In this document: one piece after another, positions 1-6,124 of the stretch
Layout of the letters: every line of letters starts with the position of its first letter
Numbering within the stretch: the first letter of the stretch is position 1
Assembly: GCA_913044145.1 (NCBI GenBank)
Contig: CAJWOD010000091.1
Coordinates: forward strand, 1 to 6,124
Source of the DNA: an uncultured Nitrospina sp.
GTDB lineage: Bacteria; Nitrospinota; Nitrospinia; Nitrospinales; VA-1
DNA: 6,124 bases
Reading direction: 5' to 3'
Position numbers and translations under genes: made by a program
The notes under the pieces: generated by a model
Told to the model about the DNA's origin: nothing
Databases searched by the model: none
What the model saw: the letters and a program-made list of their open reading frames with translations, nothing else

Positions 1-2
1 AA

Positions 3-812
3 ACGTTCAATTCAACTCATTTGGATATCATTGGAATTGCATTCCTATCTGGCTCAATTTATTTTCTGGTCAGGCACCGACACAGCCTCGCTATTATTTT
101 TCTTGCCTTAGGTTTTCTAGGTAAATTATATCCCGCTATTTTATTCCCGCTTTACTTTCAATCCTGTCTCCAAAATTCTCGAAAAAAAGAGGGCAACCCC
201 TGGCTACCCCCAATAATTAACTCACTACTTTTTTTTGGAATAATAGTTTTGGGTTATATTCCTTTTATGGGGATAGGACTAAAAATGTTCGATGGTCTTA
301 AAGCATATTCACTCTATTGGCAAAGCAATGATAGCATTTTTTCCTGTTTAGTTTTTATTTTCAAAAAACTACCAGGAGAATTAAGCAATATTTCTTTTTT
401 TTCAAATCCATTGCCCATTTTTTTGAGCAAACTAACCGTAGTTTGCATTTTGATGGGAGTTCTTATCTGGCTTTTGTTGAAAAATACTTCGTTATCTGAA
501 GACCCGGAAACATTCTTGAAACAGTTTTTCATATTGATGGCTTTGGTATTTTTGCTCAGCCCAATTCAAAACCCTTGGTACCTTTGCTGGGTGGTTCCTT
601 TTCTATGTTTGTTTCCTCTTAGATCGTGGATGCTTTTAACAGGTCTAGTCGGACTTTATTACCTCGAATTTTATTTTGACTATCAAGAAATACAATCATG
701 GAAAATATGGATTCCTTGGATTGAATATCTTCCTTTTTATCTGTTATTAATATTAGATTTACAAAATAAAAATAAGGTGTTGAAAAAAGACGACAACAAT
801 GAAGGGAAATAG
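3..812 (+). CDS. GT-C fold membrane glycosyltransferase, GT87/DUF2029-like, 5'-truncated
   Basis: The reading frame is open from the window edge. The codons before the TTG at 21 (reading TFNSTH) continue the same frame and fit the family, so this is the C-terminal 269 residues of a longer protein and not a gene starting at 21. About seven hydrophobic segments are visible, near residues 9-23, 29-52, 74-93, 144-159, 175-188, 190-225 and 236-254, followed by a charged Lys/Asp/Asn-rich cytoplasmic-looking tail. Two stretches recall bacterial GT87 and PIG-M-type mannosyltransferases: GKLYP near residues 40-44 after a long hydrophobic helix, and SPIQNPWYLCW near 186-196. Members of this class transfer a sugar, often mannose, from a polyprenyl-phosphate donor on the outer face of the membrane. 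The catalytic acidic loop expected near the N-terminus lies outside the window, so donor and acceptor are unknown. The gene runs convergently to the block on its right. The membrane glycosyltransferase class is fairly sure; the GT87 assignment is tentative. Confidence 0.7.
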   Translation, partial: TFNSTHLDIIGIAFLSGSIYFLVRHRHSLAIIFLALGFLGKLYPAILFPLYFQSCLQNSRKKEGNPWLPPIINSLLFFGIIVLGYIPFMGIGLKMFDGLKAYSLYWQSNDSIFSCLVFIFKKLPGELSNISFFSNPLPIFLSKLTVVCILMGVLIWLLLKNTSLSEDPETFLKQFFILMALVFLLSPIQNPWYLCWVVPFLCLFPLRSWMLLTGLVGLYYLEFYFDYQEIQSWKIWIPWIEYLPFYLLLILDLQNKNKVLKKDDNNEGK

Positions 813-872
813 CAGTTACTGGTTTGCCTATAAAGTTAGGAGAGGATATATTGCAAAAGGCTAGAAAACTTC

Positions 873-1568
873 CTAGACTAGCTCGAAAAAAGATCGAACC
901 CTGGGTTGAATGGACTCATCGAACTGGTTATCTCGGTCAAGCAGAATGGCGTGAATCCCAGCATTACGAGCCCCGTCAAAATCTGTTTTAATTTCATTTC
1001 CAATATGGCAGGCCTCATGAGGTTCAATACCACTAAGGCGTACCGCTTCAGCAAAAATCTTTTTATCTGGCTTTGCAGAACCTACTACCGCTGAAGGAAG
1101 AATAAATTTAAAATGTTCTGCCAGTTCTAAACTATCCAAGGTCGAAGTCAGTCGCGAATCCCAATTCGAAATAATACCTAAAATAATTTTCCGTTCTTTT
1201 AATTTTCTAAAAATTTGAGACTCGATCACATCTTCATAGATCTTCCAATTGGAACCATCGCGGAACACTTCAAAAATTAATTTAAAATACTTATCAAAAT
1301 GTTCTAGCCCCCCAAAAGGTTGAAAAACTTCAAACACCAAATCTTTCCAAAATTTTTCTTCTACTTGTGCGCCAGATTTATTCCCCAAAGACTCGATACC
1401 ACCCATTTTTTTCCATTGCGAACGAAATTCCTTGTTAAGCTCATCAGCGGTTCCCGAGAAACCAAAAGCGCGCGCGTGCTTTGCGTATACATCACCCACT
1501 GATGGATGAACACGAATCAAGGTCCCCCCAACATCAAAAAATACAGCTTTAAAAGAAGAAAGCGGCAA
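873..1568 (-). CDS. HAD-superfamily hydrolase (HAD-IA, Dreg-2/HDHD3-like), 231 aa
   Basis: A complete small HAD protein with all four motif regions in order: motif I FFDVGGTL (nucleophile Asp12), motif II ISNWD (Ser134), motif III Lys166 in GSAKPD, and motif IV GNEIKTDFDGA (Asn191, Asp196). The helical stretch at about residues 18-105 fits a C1-type cap between motifs I and II. Two positions are not canonical. The usual second Asp of DxDxT is Gly14, and the usual Asp of the motif IV GD is Asn191. The substrate is therefore not predictable and phosphatase activity is not assured. The start is TTG, three bases after the stop of the upstream ketoacyl synthase gene. It is the only start that keeps motif I, since the next in-frame Met is residue 55. 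A weak GGGA lies 9 bases upstream. The gene is probably translated by coupling as the last gene of the unit, and its stop faces the convergent glycosyltransferase gene. Family assignment is firm; function is unknown. Confidence 0.88.
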   Translation of the reverse strand: MPLSSFKAVFFDVGGTLIRVHPSVGDVYAKHARAFGFSGTADELNKEFRSQWKKMGGIESLGNKSGAQVEEKFWKDLVFEVFQPFGGLEHFDKYFKLIFEVFRDGSNWKIYEDVIESQIFRKLKERKIILGIISNWDSRLTSTLDSLELAEHFKFILPSAVVGSAKPDKKIFAEAVRLSGIEPHEACHIGNEIKTDFDGARNAGIHAILLDRDNQFDESIQPRVRSFFELV

Positions 1569-1571
1569 AAC

Positions 1572-2813
1572 TCAAGTTCCCGAAACAAATTTTTTGACAA
1601 TTAATACAGAATTGATGCCGAACATGCCAAAGGAGTTATTCATGATAAAGTTTACTGAAGGAAGTTTTTCCGGTGTATTTGCAACAAGGTTGTTCACCGC
1701 ACATTCAGGGTCTAGGTCATCGAGGTTAATGGTAGGGTGCACCATATTATCTTCAAAGGCTGGCAAGTTACCTGATAATTCCAAAGTACCTGCAGCACCC
1801 ATAGTATGACCGATAAAACTTTTTGTGTTATTGATGCGGGTTTTAGAGTCATTACCAAACACTTCACGTATGGCTTTGGTTTCCTGGATGTCTCCCATCT
1901 GTGTTGCGGTTGCATGGGCGTTTAGAATATCGATATCGCCTGGTTTGAGTCCAGCTCGATCAAGCGCTAACCTCATACATTGAGCCTGTCTATCTGGGTC
2001 TGGCAAAATAAAATCTACAGCATCGGAATTTGACGCATAGCCTACAATTTCTCCATAAATTTTTGCCCCTCGTTTTTTGGCATTTTCCAAGCGTTCCAGT
2101 GTATAAACACAACCTCCTTCGGAGCAGACAATTCCGTTTCGATTTTTATTGAAGGGGCGACTGGCTTTTGTTGGGTCTTCGTGGTCAGCAAGTGCGCCCT
2201 CACTTTTGAAGCTTGCAAAAATGCCGAATGTTTGGATGCTTTCAGAAACGCCACCAGCTAAGGCTAAATCCACTTCTCCGAGCCGTAACATTTGGACTCC
2301 TTGAATAACCCCCATATTACCCGCAGCACAGGCTGCCCCAATGGTGTAATGAGGCCCAGTTATTTTCATATTCAAAGTAACTTCACCGGCAGGATTATTG
2401 GACACAGTTCTGGGGTTATGGTGATGTGACCAATACTTCACATCGTAATCGTATTTGCTGATGTTGTAGACTTCGTTTTCAGTTTCTACGTTTCCGTGTT
2501 CTGTAGTTCCCAGATAAACACCGATTCGTGAACGGTCAATCGATTCAAGGTCCAGCCCCGAATCAGCAAAAGCTTCTCGTGAACAATATATGGCAACTGA
2601 ACCCACACGGGTTCCGCGCCGACGTTCTTTTTTTTTCTGGTATTTGAGCTCGTCAAAATCACAAACTCCAGCAAGAACTTTTCCCATATAACGAGTTTCG
2701 TACTCCTGAACTCCTGATACACCATTTAGCAGGTTGTGGCGGAACTCTTTCAGATTATTACCATTGGGGGATGTTAATCCGATACCGGTTATGACAATAC
2801 GTGAGTTAGTCAT
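1572..2813 (-). CDS. beta-ketoacyl-ACP synthase, FabF/KAS II-like, divergent
   Basis: A 413-residue thiolase-fold condensing enzyme, the same length as E. coli FabF. It would carry out decarboxylative Claisen condensation of an acyl thioester with malonyl-ACP in the cytoplasm. The catalytic residues are all present: Cys162 in GAACAAG, His300 in NAHATAT, Lys331 and His336 in TKSFIGH, and Glu345. By alignment from memory they match E. coli Cys163, His303, Lys335, His340 and Glu349. Several conserved loops differ. The gating loop GFGGTN reads GMFGIN (396-401), the RDGFV..GEG region reads RNGIVCSEG (225-233), and the position of E. coli His268 is Asp267. It is therefore an active-looking synthase but perhaps not the housekeeping FabF, so I give no gene symbol. 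No acpP, fabG, fabD or fabH is adjacent. Its ATG lies one base after the ispF stop (TAA-A-ATG) with no clear Shine-Dalgarno sequence, which suggests translational coupling. KAS family membership is near certain; the pathway is open. Confidence 0.93.
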   Translation of the reverse strand: MTNSRIVITGIGLTSPNGNNLKEFRHNLLNGVSGVQEYETRYMGKVLAGVCDFDELKYQKKKERRRGTRVGSVAIYCSREAFADSGLDLESIDRSRIGVYLGTTEHGNVETENEVYNISKYDYDVKYWSHHHNPRTVSNNPAGEVTLNMKITGPHYTIGAACAAGNMGVIQGVQMLRLGEVDLALAGGVSESIQTFGIFASFKSEGALADHEDPTKASRPFNKNRNGIVCSEGGCVYTLERLENAKKRGAKIYGEIVGYASNSDAVDFILPDPDRQAQCMRLALDRAGLKPGDIDILNAHATATQMGDIQETKAIREVFGNDSKTRINNTKSFIGHTMGAAGTLELSGNLPAFEDNMVHPTINLDDLDPECAVNNLVANTPEKLPSVNFIMNNSFGMFGINSVLIVKKFVSGT

Positions 2814-2814
2814 T

Positions 2815-3309
2815 TTAGTTTACCATTTTGTACAATAGCGCTACGGCATAAGTAGCAATGCCTTCTTCCTTGCCAACAAAGCCCAATTTTTCTGTGGTTG
2901 TGGCTTTTATATTTATCTGCCCGATGTCTATTGCCATAGCTTGCGCAATATTCTTTTTCATATCAGGGAAAAACAGGGCTAGTTTTGGTTTTTGCGCAAC
3001 GATGATGGTATCAACATTCGCAATTTCAAAACCTTTGTCTCTACAAATTGCGGTGACTTGCTTTAGTAAAACAATACTGGAAATCCCCTTCCATTGTGGA
3101 TCTGTATCCGGGAAATGTTTACCGATGTCCCCAGCACCAACTGCCCCCAAAAGAGCATCGCATAATGCGTGCAGCAATGCGTCAGCATCTGAATGCCCTT
3201 CGAGCCCTGTTGAATGAGGGACGTTAACACCACCGAGAATCAGCTTTCTGCCTGAAACCAGTTGGTGTACATCATAACCATTACCAATACGAATTATAGG
3301 TCTGCTCAT
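2815..3309 (-). CDS. ispF: 2-C-methyl-D-erythritol 2,4-cyclodiphosphate synthase IspF
   Basis: The fifth MEP-pathway enzyme. It converts CDP-methylerythritol 2-phosphate to methylerythritol cyclodiphosphate with release of CMP, and works as a cytoplasmic homotrimer. At 164 residues it is close to the usual size. Visible landmarks are GYDVH with zinc ligands Asp13 and His15, GHSDADALLHAL with the third zinc ligand His47, GDIGKHFPDTD with Asp61 (E. coli Asp56), and the nucleotide-binding ATTTEKLGFVGKEEG stretch with Thr137-Glu140. The ATG start places these motifs at the normal distance from the N-terminus. The Shine-Dalgarno sequence is poor (GGTAATGAA before ATG). In many bacteria ispF is next to or fused with ispD. 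Here it follows dxr after 154 bp and abuts a ketoacyl synthase gene. No key residue is missing. Confidence 0.97.
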   Translation of the reverse strand: MSRPIIRIGNGYDVHQLVSGRKLILGGVNVPHSTGLEGHSDADALLHALCDALLGAVGAGDIGKHFPDTDPQWKGISSIVLLKQVTAICRDKGFEIANVDTIIVAQKPKLALFFPDMKKNIAQAMAIDIGQINIKATTTEKLGFVGKEEGIATYAVALLYKMVN

Positions 3310-3409
3310 TTCATTACCGATTGTTTAAGTATCTCGCCTGTTAAAGAAACAACAAACCTCACACCCCCTTCTATAAACTAAATTCGAAGGTTCGTCTAAA
3401 TGAGCTTAC

Positions 3410-3431
3410 CCATCGCCCCTGTATGCGATAG
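3410..3431 (-). other. Hairpin in the dxr-ispF gap
   Basis: On the minus strand CTATCGC, an 8-base loop and GCGATGG can pair as a 7-bp stem with one G-U pair. It lies about 35 bases past the dxr stop and 100 bases before the ispF start. No T-run follows, so it is not a classical intrinsic terminator. It could be an mRNA processing or stability element, or chance. Confidence 0.3.
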
Positions 3432-3463
3432 TCATTAAGTTACTCTCATGTCCAAAAAGGGTA

Positions 3464-4618
3464 CTAATGGGTGACGGTGACTAATTTTGTAGTTTCTTCG
3501 CGAGCCCATCGATCTGCAATCAAAACATCTTGCAATTCTTTTAATGGAGATGGGTTGTGGTTTTGCATAACCATATGAATGAGTTCTGCGATATCTTTGT
3601 AAGAGATGAGTTCTTCGAGGAACGCTTGGACTGCAATTTCATTCGCAGCATTGAGCACAGCAGGCATGGTTTTCCCAATTTCCATTGCATCAATAGCCAA
3701 CCGTAAACAGGGGAACCGTTCAAAGTCGGGTGGTTCAAAGGTCAAGTTGCCCATGGTAGCCAAATCTAACGAGGGTAAATCGCATTCAAACCGGTCAGGA
3801 TAACTTAGGGCATAAGCAATGGGTACCCGCATATCTGGAATACCTAACTGCGCCATTATAGATGTATCAACAAACTCTATCATCGAGTGGATAATACTTT
3901 GAGCATGGACAATAACTTCGACCGGAGTATTGACACCAAACAACCATTTGGCTTCAATATATTCGAGCCCCTTATTCATCATAGTGGACGAATCGATAGT
4001 AATTTTTGCGCCCATATCCCAGTTAGGATGGTTGAGCGCATCTTTTACTGTAACAGTTTCCATTTGATCAAAGCTGAATGTGCGGAAGGGACCACCCGAT
4101 GCAGTCAAGATAATTTTTTTGATTCGTTCTTTCTTTTCTCCATTCAACACCTGAAAAATAGCACTGTGTTCGCTATCAATAGGAATGATTTGCGAGTTAG
4201 TTTTTTGCGCTTCTCTAAGTACTAACTCACCGGCAATAACAAGAGTTTCTTTATTCGCCAGAGCAAGGTTTTTCCCTGATTTTAAGGCGTGAATAGCAGG
4301 TAATAGACCCGCACTTCCCATTACACCGGAAACAACCATATCTGCCTCCGGCAAGGTGGCGACTGCAACGGAACCTTCTTCACCGGATAAAATCTCAATA
4401 TCCAGATCAGCGATTCTTTCCTTTAATGTTGGGATTTTTTTGGTATCGAATAGGGCTACGACTCGGGGCTTAAATTTTCTAATTTGTTTTGCAAACAAGT
4501 CAACATTGTTTCCTGCAGACATGCCAAGAATTTGAAATTTTTCTGGATTACGTTCAATTACATCCAGTACATTAGCGCCGATTGAGCCAGTAGAACCGAG
4601 AAGCGATATTTTTTTCAT
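3464..4618 (-). CDS. dxr: 1-deoxy-D-xylulose 5-phosphate reductoisomerase (DXR/IspC)
   Basis: The second and committed MEP step: NADPH- and divalent-metal-dependent rearrangement and reduction of DXP to methylerythritol 4-phosphate in the cytoplasm. The N-terminal Rossmann motif is GSTGSIG (8-14). ALANKETLV follows at 118-126. Metal ligands Asp148 and Glu150 lie in PIDSEHSAIF and Glu219 in NKGLEYIEAKW, matching E. coli Asp150, Glu152 and Glu231. Ser174 is in ASGGPFR, the mobile active-site loop HPNW is at 197-200, and Asn215-Lys216 bind substrate phosphate. I chose the ATG at 4618, giving 384 residues (E. coli has 398). It begins MKKISLLGSTG as in the family and overlaps the cdsA stop as ATGA. 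An upstream in-frame TTG at 4654 would add 12 unlikely residues. There is no good Shine-Dalgarno sequence, so translation is probably coupled to cdsA. In many Gram-negatives rseP follows dxr; here it does not. Confidence 0.97.
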   Translation of the reverse strand: MKKISLLGSTGSIGANVLDVIERNPEKFQILGMSAGNNVDLFAKQIRKFKPRVVALFDTKKIPTLKERIADLDIEILSGEEGSVAVATLPEADMVVSGVMGSAGLLPAIHALKSGKNLALANKETLVIAGELVLREAQKTNSQIIPIDSEHSAIFQVLNGEKKERIKKIILTASGGPFRTFSFDQMETVTVKDALNHPNWDMGAKITIDSSTMMNKGLEYIEAKWLFGVNTPVEVIVHAQSIIHSMIEFVDTSIMAQLGIPDMRVPIAYALSYPDRFECDLPSLDLATMGNLTFEPPDFERFPCLRLAIDAMEIGKTMPAVLNAANEIAVQAFLEELISYKDIAELIHMVMQNHNPSPLKELQDVLIADRWAREETTKLVTVTH

Positions 4619-5418
4619 ATAAATTCGGTTGCCAAAAATAACTGGTAGTAACAATAAAAAGTCGGGCCCGCAAACAATAGACTATCAATGCGATCTAAAA
4701 CCCCTCCATGCCCAGGAATTAGGGTTCCAGAATCTTTAACCTGACAATTCCGTTTTATAAGCGATTCTACTAAATCGCCGAACTGGCCAATAATACCGCA
4801 AATGAAAGCTACAATCAAACAGTGGAATAGAGGAATTTGACCGAAAAACAGGTTGCTCGCCAACCAAGCAACGATTAAAGTGCCGACAATGTTGGCCACA
4901 GCCCCAGCAATAGTTTTATTTGGGCTAACAACCTCCAGTAATTTTCGTTTCCCAAATTTTTGGCCTCCGTAATAGGCCATTATATCTCCGACCCAAATAA
5001 ACAATAAAATAAAAACTACCATATCCCGACCCCCTTGCAAATTGCCAATTAGAAGGAAGTATCCCCCTAGTCCTGCAGTATAGAAAATACCGAACAAGGT
5101 ATAGGCAATCGGGTCAAGTGCCGCTCGCACATTTTTTCCCCTAAAAAACCACACAGTGAATAATGTCACGGGAATACAAAAAATAAAAACCGGTAAACTT
5201 TGAGGAACAAAAAAGTAGACTACAAGCAGCAGAAAGCTTAAAACCATACCTACAATAGGGAACCCACTCAATCCCCCATTGGACAGCATAGAAAAATATT
5301 CATAAGCGGCAACCAAAACAAAAGACGTGATTAAAATAAAATATAACCAGGGGTGCCCATATAAAATAATCCCGAGCACTATGGGAATTGCTATGAATCC
5401 ACTAATAATGCGTTCCAA
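4615..5418 (-). CDS. cdsA: Phosphatidate cytidylyltransferase CdsA
   Basis: An inner-membrane enzyme making CDP-diacylglycerol from phosphatidate and CTP, the precursor of all phospholipids. It has 267 residues and about eight to nine hydrophobic segments, approximately at 4-20, 24-42, 53-71, 75-92, 106-125, 132-150, 171-192, 197-212 and 245-262. The C-terminal family signature is intact at 219-245: SLIKR, then KDSG, PGHGG and LDRID, with the catalytic and metal-binding acidic residues Asp228, Asp242 and Asp245. WVGD (Asp145) and SPNKT (165-169) are the other conserved stretches. The start codon is TTG. It is supported by AGGAG six bases upstream and by the normal N-terminus MERIISG. The gene follows uppS by 85 bp and overlaps dxr by 4 bp (ATGA), the standard uppS-cdsA-dxr arrangement. 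Confidence 0.97.
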   Translation of the reverse strand: MERIISGFIAIPIVLGIILYGHPWLYFILITSFVLVAAYEYFSMLSNGGLSGFPIVGMVLSFLLLVVYFFVPQSLPVFIFCIPVTLFTVWFFRGKNVRAALDPIAYTLFGIFYTAGLGGYFLLIGNLQGGRDMVVFILLFIWVGDIMAYYGGQKFGKRKLLEVVSPNKTIAGAVANIVGTLIVAWLASNLFFGQIPLFHCLIVAFICGIIGQFGDLVESLIKRNCQVKDSGTLIPGHGGVLDRIDSLLFAGPTFYCYYQLFLATEFI

Positions 5419-5424
5419 AATTTT

Positions 5425-5429
5425 CTCCT
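5425..5429 (-). promoter_or_regulatory. Shine-Dalgarno sequence of cdsA
   Basis: AGGAG on the minus strand, with a 6-base spacer (AAAATT) before the TTG at 5418. It is the strongest ribosome-binding site seen for the minus-strand genes and decides the choice of the TTG start. Confidence 0.8.
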
Positions 5430-5471
5430 AAACAGATTAAACGTCTTATTAAGTGAAAATAATAGGGGGAA

Positions 5472-5496
5472 AATGAGCTTATACTCCTAGCTCATT
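5472..5496 (-). terminator. Hairpin in the uppS-cdsA gap, possible weak terminator or attenuator
   Basis: A perfect 8-bp inverted repeat, AATGAGCT and AGCTCATT, with a 9-base loop, starts 8 bases after the uppS stop. On the minus strand the stem is followed by TT then CCCCC, so the T-run is short and termination is doubtful. A run of seven T lies before the stem on that strand. On the plus strand the stem would be followed by seven A-type bases, so it is not a plus-strand terminator. The loop contains AGGAG. The repeat is clear; its role as a partial terminator, a processing site or a regulator of cdsA-dxr is inferred. Confidence 0.45.
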
Positions 5497-5503
5497 AAAA
5501 AAA

Positions 5504-6124
5504 TTAGGCTTTCGCAACTTGTTCCTGCGTCATTCCAAACCGGCGGTCTCGACCTTGATAATCAATAATGGCATTTAAAAAATCATCTTCCGTAAAATCA
5601 GGCCATAAAACATTATTATAATGCAATTCTGTGTAAGCACTTTGATATAAAAGAAAGTTACTGATTCTCCTTTCTCCACTGGTCCTAATCAAAAGATCCG
5701 GGTCCGGCATAGGATGGGTAGAAAGAAAAGACTCAATCAGCGGAAAATTGATTTCTTCGGTTGAAATTTTTCCATCTTTCACCATTTGAGCTACTTTTTT
5801 AACAACATCAAGAATTTCCTGCCTGCCTCCATAACTTAAAGCCAGAGTGAGAATCATTCCCGTATTATTTTTTGTTTCATCAATTGAATATTGAATTAGT
5901 TTTTGTATAGAGGTCGGCAAGTCTTCTATATGCCCAATGATATTGAACTGAATATTTTCCTCTTTCATTCTCTTCAATTCTTTTTTGAGATAAAAATCCA
6001 AGATTTTCATTAGGGTACTAATTTCAGCGGAAGGACGGTTCCAATTTTCACCGGAGAAGGAATACAGGGTCAATGCTTCTAGATTAATTTTACACCCTAA
6101 GGTAACTATACGATCTACAACTTT
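5504..6124 (-). CDS. uppS: Isoprenyl transferase (undecaprenyl diphosphate synthase), 5'-truncated
   Basis: A cis-prenyltransferase that adds IPP units in Z configuration to farnesyl diphosphate to give the C55 carrier for peptidoglycan and O-antigen sugars. The frame is open to the window edge, and the codons before the TTG at 6073 (VVDRIVTLGCKINLEA) are normal family sequence. About 206 residues are visible, and roughly 40-60 N-terminal residues, including the catalytic DGNGRWA stretch, lie outside. Seen are LTLYSFSGENWNRP, SYGGRQEI, DLLIRTSGERRISNFLL with the IPP-binding Arg and Ser residues, AYTEL with the conserved Glu, LWPDF and the terminal RDRRFG. Two small departures are visible. The usual GD before the LP turn reads GH (codon at 5930-5932), and the usual FLLWQ Trp is Tyr. 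It heads the visible uppS-cdsA-dxr cluster. Confidence 0.95.
   Translation of the reverse strand, partial: KVVDRIVTLGCKINLEALTLYSFSGENWNRPSAEISTLMKILDFYLKKELKRMKEENIQFNIIGHIEDLPTSIQKLIQYSIDETKNNTGMILTLALSYGGRQEILDVVKKVAQMVKDGKISTEEINFPLIESFLSTHPMPDPDLLIRTSGERRISNFLLYQSAYTELHYNNVLWPDFTEDDFLNAIIDYQGRDRRFGMTQEQVAKA

Noticed and set aside
860..882. Possible terminator on the minus strand at the end of the HAD gene (GCTAG and CTAGC, then CTTTT)
   Set aside because: Only five base pairs with a 13-base loop and a short T-run, and it overlaps the HAD stop codon. Too weak to call.
851..991. Plus-strand TTG ORF of 46 residues, basic, with AGGAG 8 bases upstream, in the convergent junction
   Set aside because: Most of it is antisense to the conserved 3' end of the HAD gene, and its sequence resembles no family I know. 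A good Shine-Dalgarno sequence alone is weak evidence.
2858..3217. Plus-strand ORF of 119 codons antisense to ispF
   Set aside because: It mirrors the strongly conserved ispF coding sequence, and its composition looks like a frame shadow.
3370..3405. Promoter-like boxes TTTAGA and TATAGA on the minus strand before ispF
   Set aside because: Each matches the consensus in only four of six positions and the spacing is 19 bases, which is no better than chance in AT-rich DNA.
3887..4225. Plus-strand ORF of 112 codons antisense to dxr
   Set aside because: Lies wholly over conserved dxr motifs, with no recognisable domain or ribosome-binding site.
4619..4654. 12-residue N-terminal extension of dxr from an upstream TTG
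   Set aside because: The ATG at 4618 gives the family's normal MKK-type start and the ATGA overlap with cdsA. The extension lies in cdsA coding sequence.

Overview
The window is AT-rich and looks like the chromosome of a Gram-negative-type bacterium that makes isoprenoids by the MEP pathway. It carries one minus-strand block of lipid and isoprenoid genes and, facing it, the end of a plus-strand membrane glycosyltransferase gene. Nothing in the sequence fixes the lineage. The uppS-cdsA-dxr order is widespread in Proteobacteria and related phyla. I saw no mobile elements, tRNA or rRNA genes, CRISPR arrays or phage genes.

Layout from left to right. Positions 3-812 (+) hold the C-terminal part of a polytopic GT-C/GT87-like glycosyltransferase whose start lies outside the window. 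A gap of about 60 bp separates it from the convergent minus-strand block. Read in the direction of transcription, that block is: uppS (5' part outside the window), an 85-bp gap with a clear 8-bp hairpin, cdsA (TTG start with a strong Shine-Dalgarno sequence), dxr (ATGA overlap with cdsA), a 154-bp gap, ispF, a FabF-like ketoacyl synthase (1 bp after ispF), and a HAD-family hydrolase (3 bp after the synthase, TTG start).

How the genes fit together. Dxr and IspF are the second and fifth steps of the MEP route to IPP and DMAPP. UppS polymerises IPP onto farnesyl diphosphate to make the undecaprenyl carrier for cell-wall sugars. CdsA makes CDP-diacylglycerol for phospholipids. A GT-C enzyme of the type at the left edge usually takes sugar from a polyprenyl-phosphate donor, so it is thematically related but is transcribed separately. 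The ketoacyl synthase keeps its Cys-His-His triad but differs from housekeeping FabF at several conserved loops, so its exact substrate is open. The HAD protein's substrate cannot be told.

Most of the window is ordinary housekeeping sequence. The points worth a second look are the divergent ketoacyl synthase fused into an MEP-gene transcription unit, the non-canonical HAD motifs, and two intergenic hairpins.
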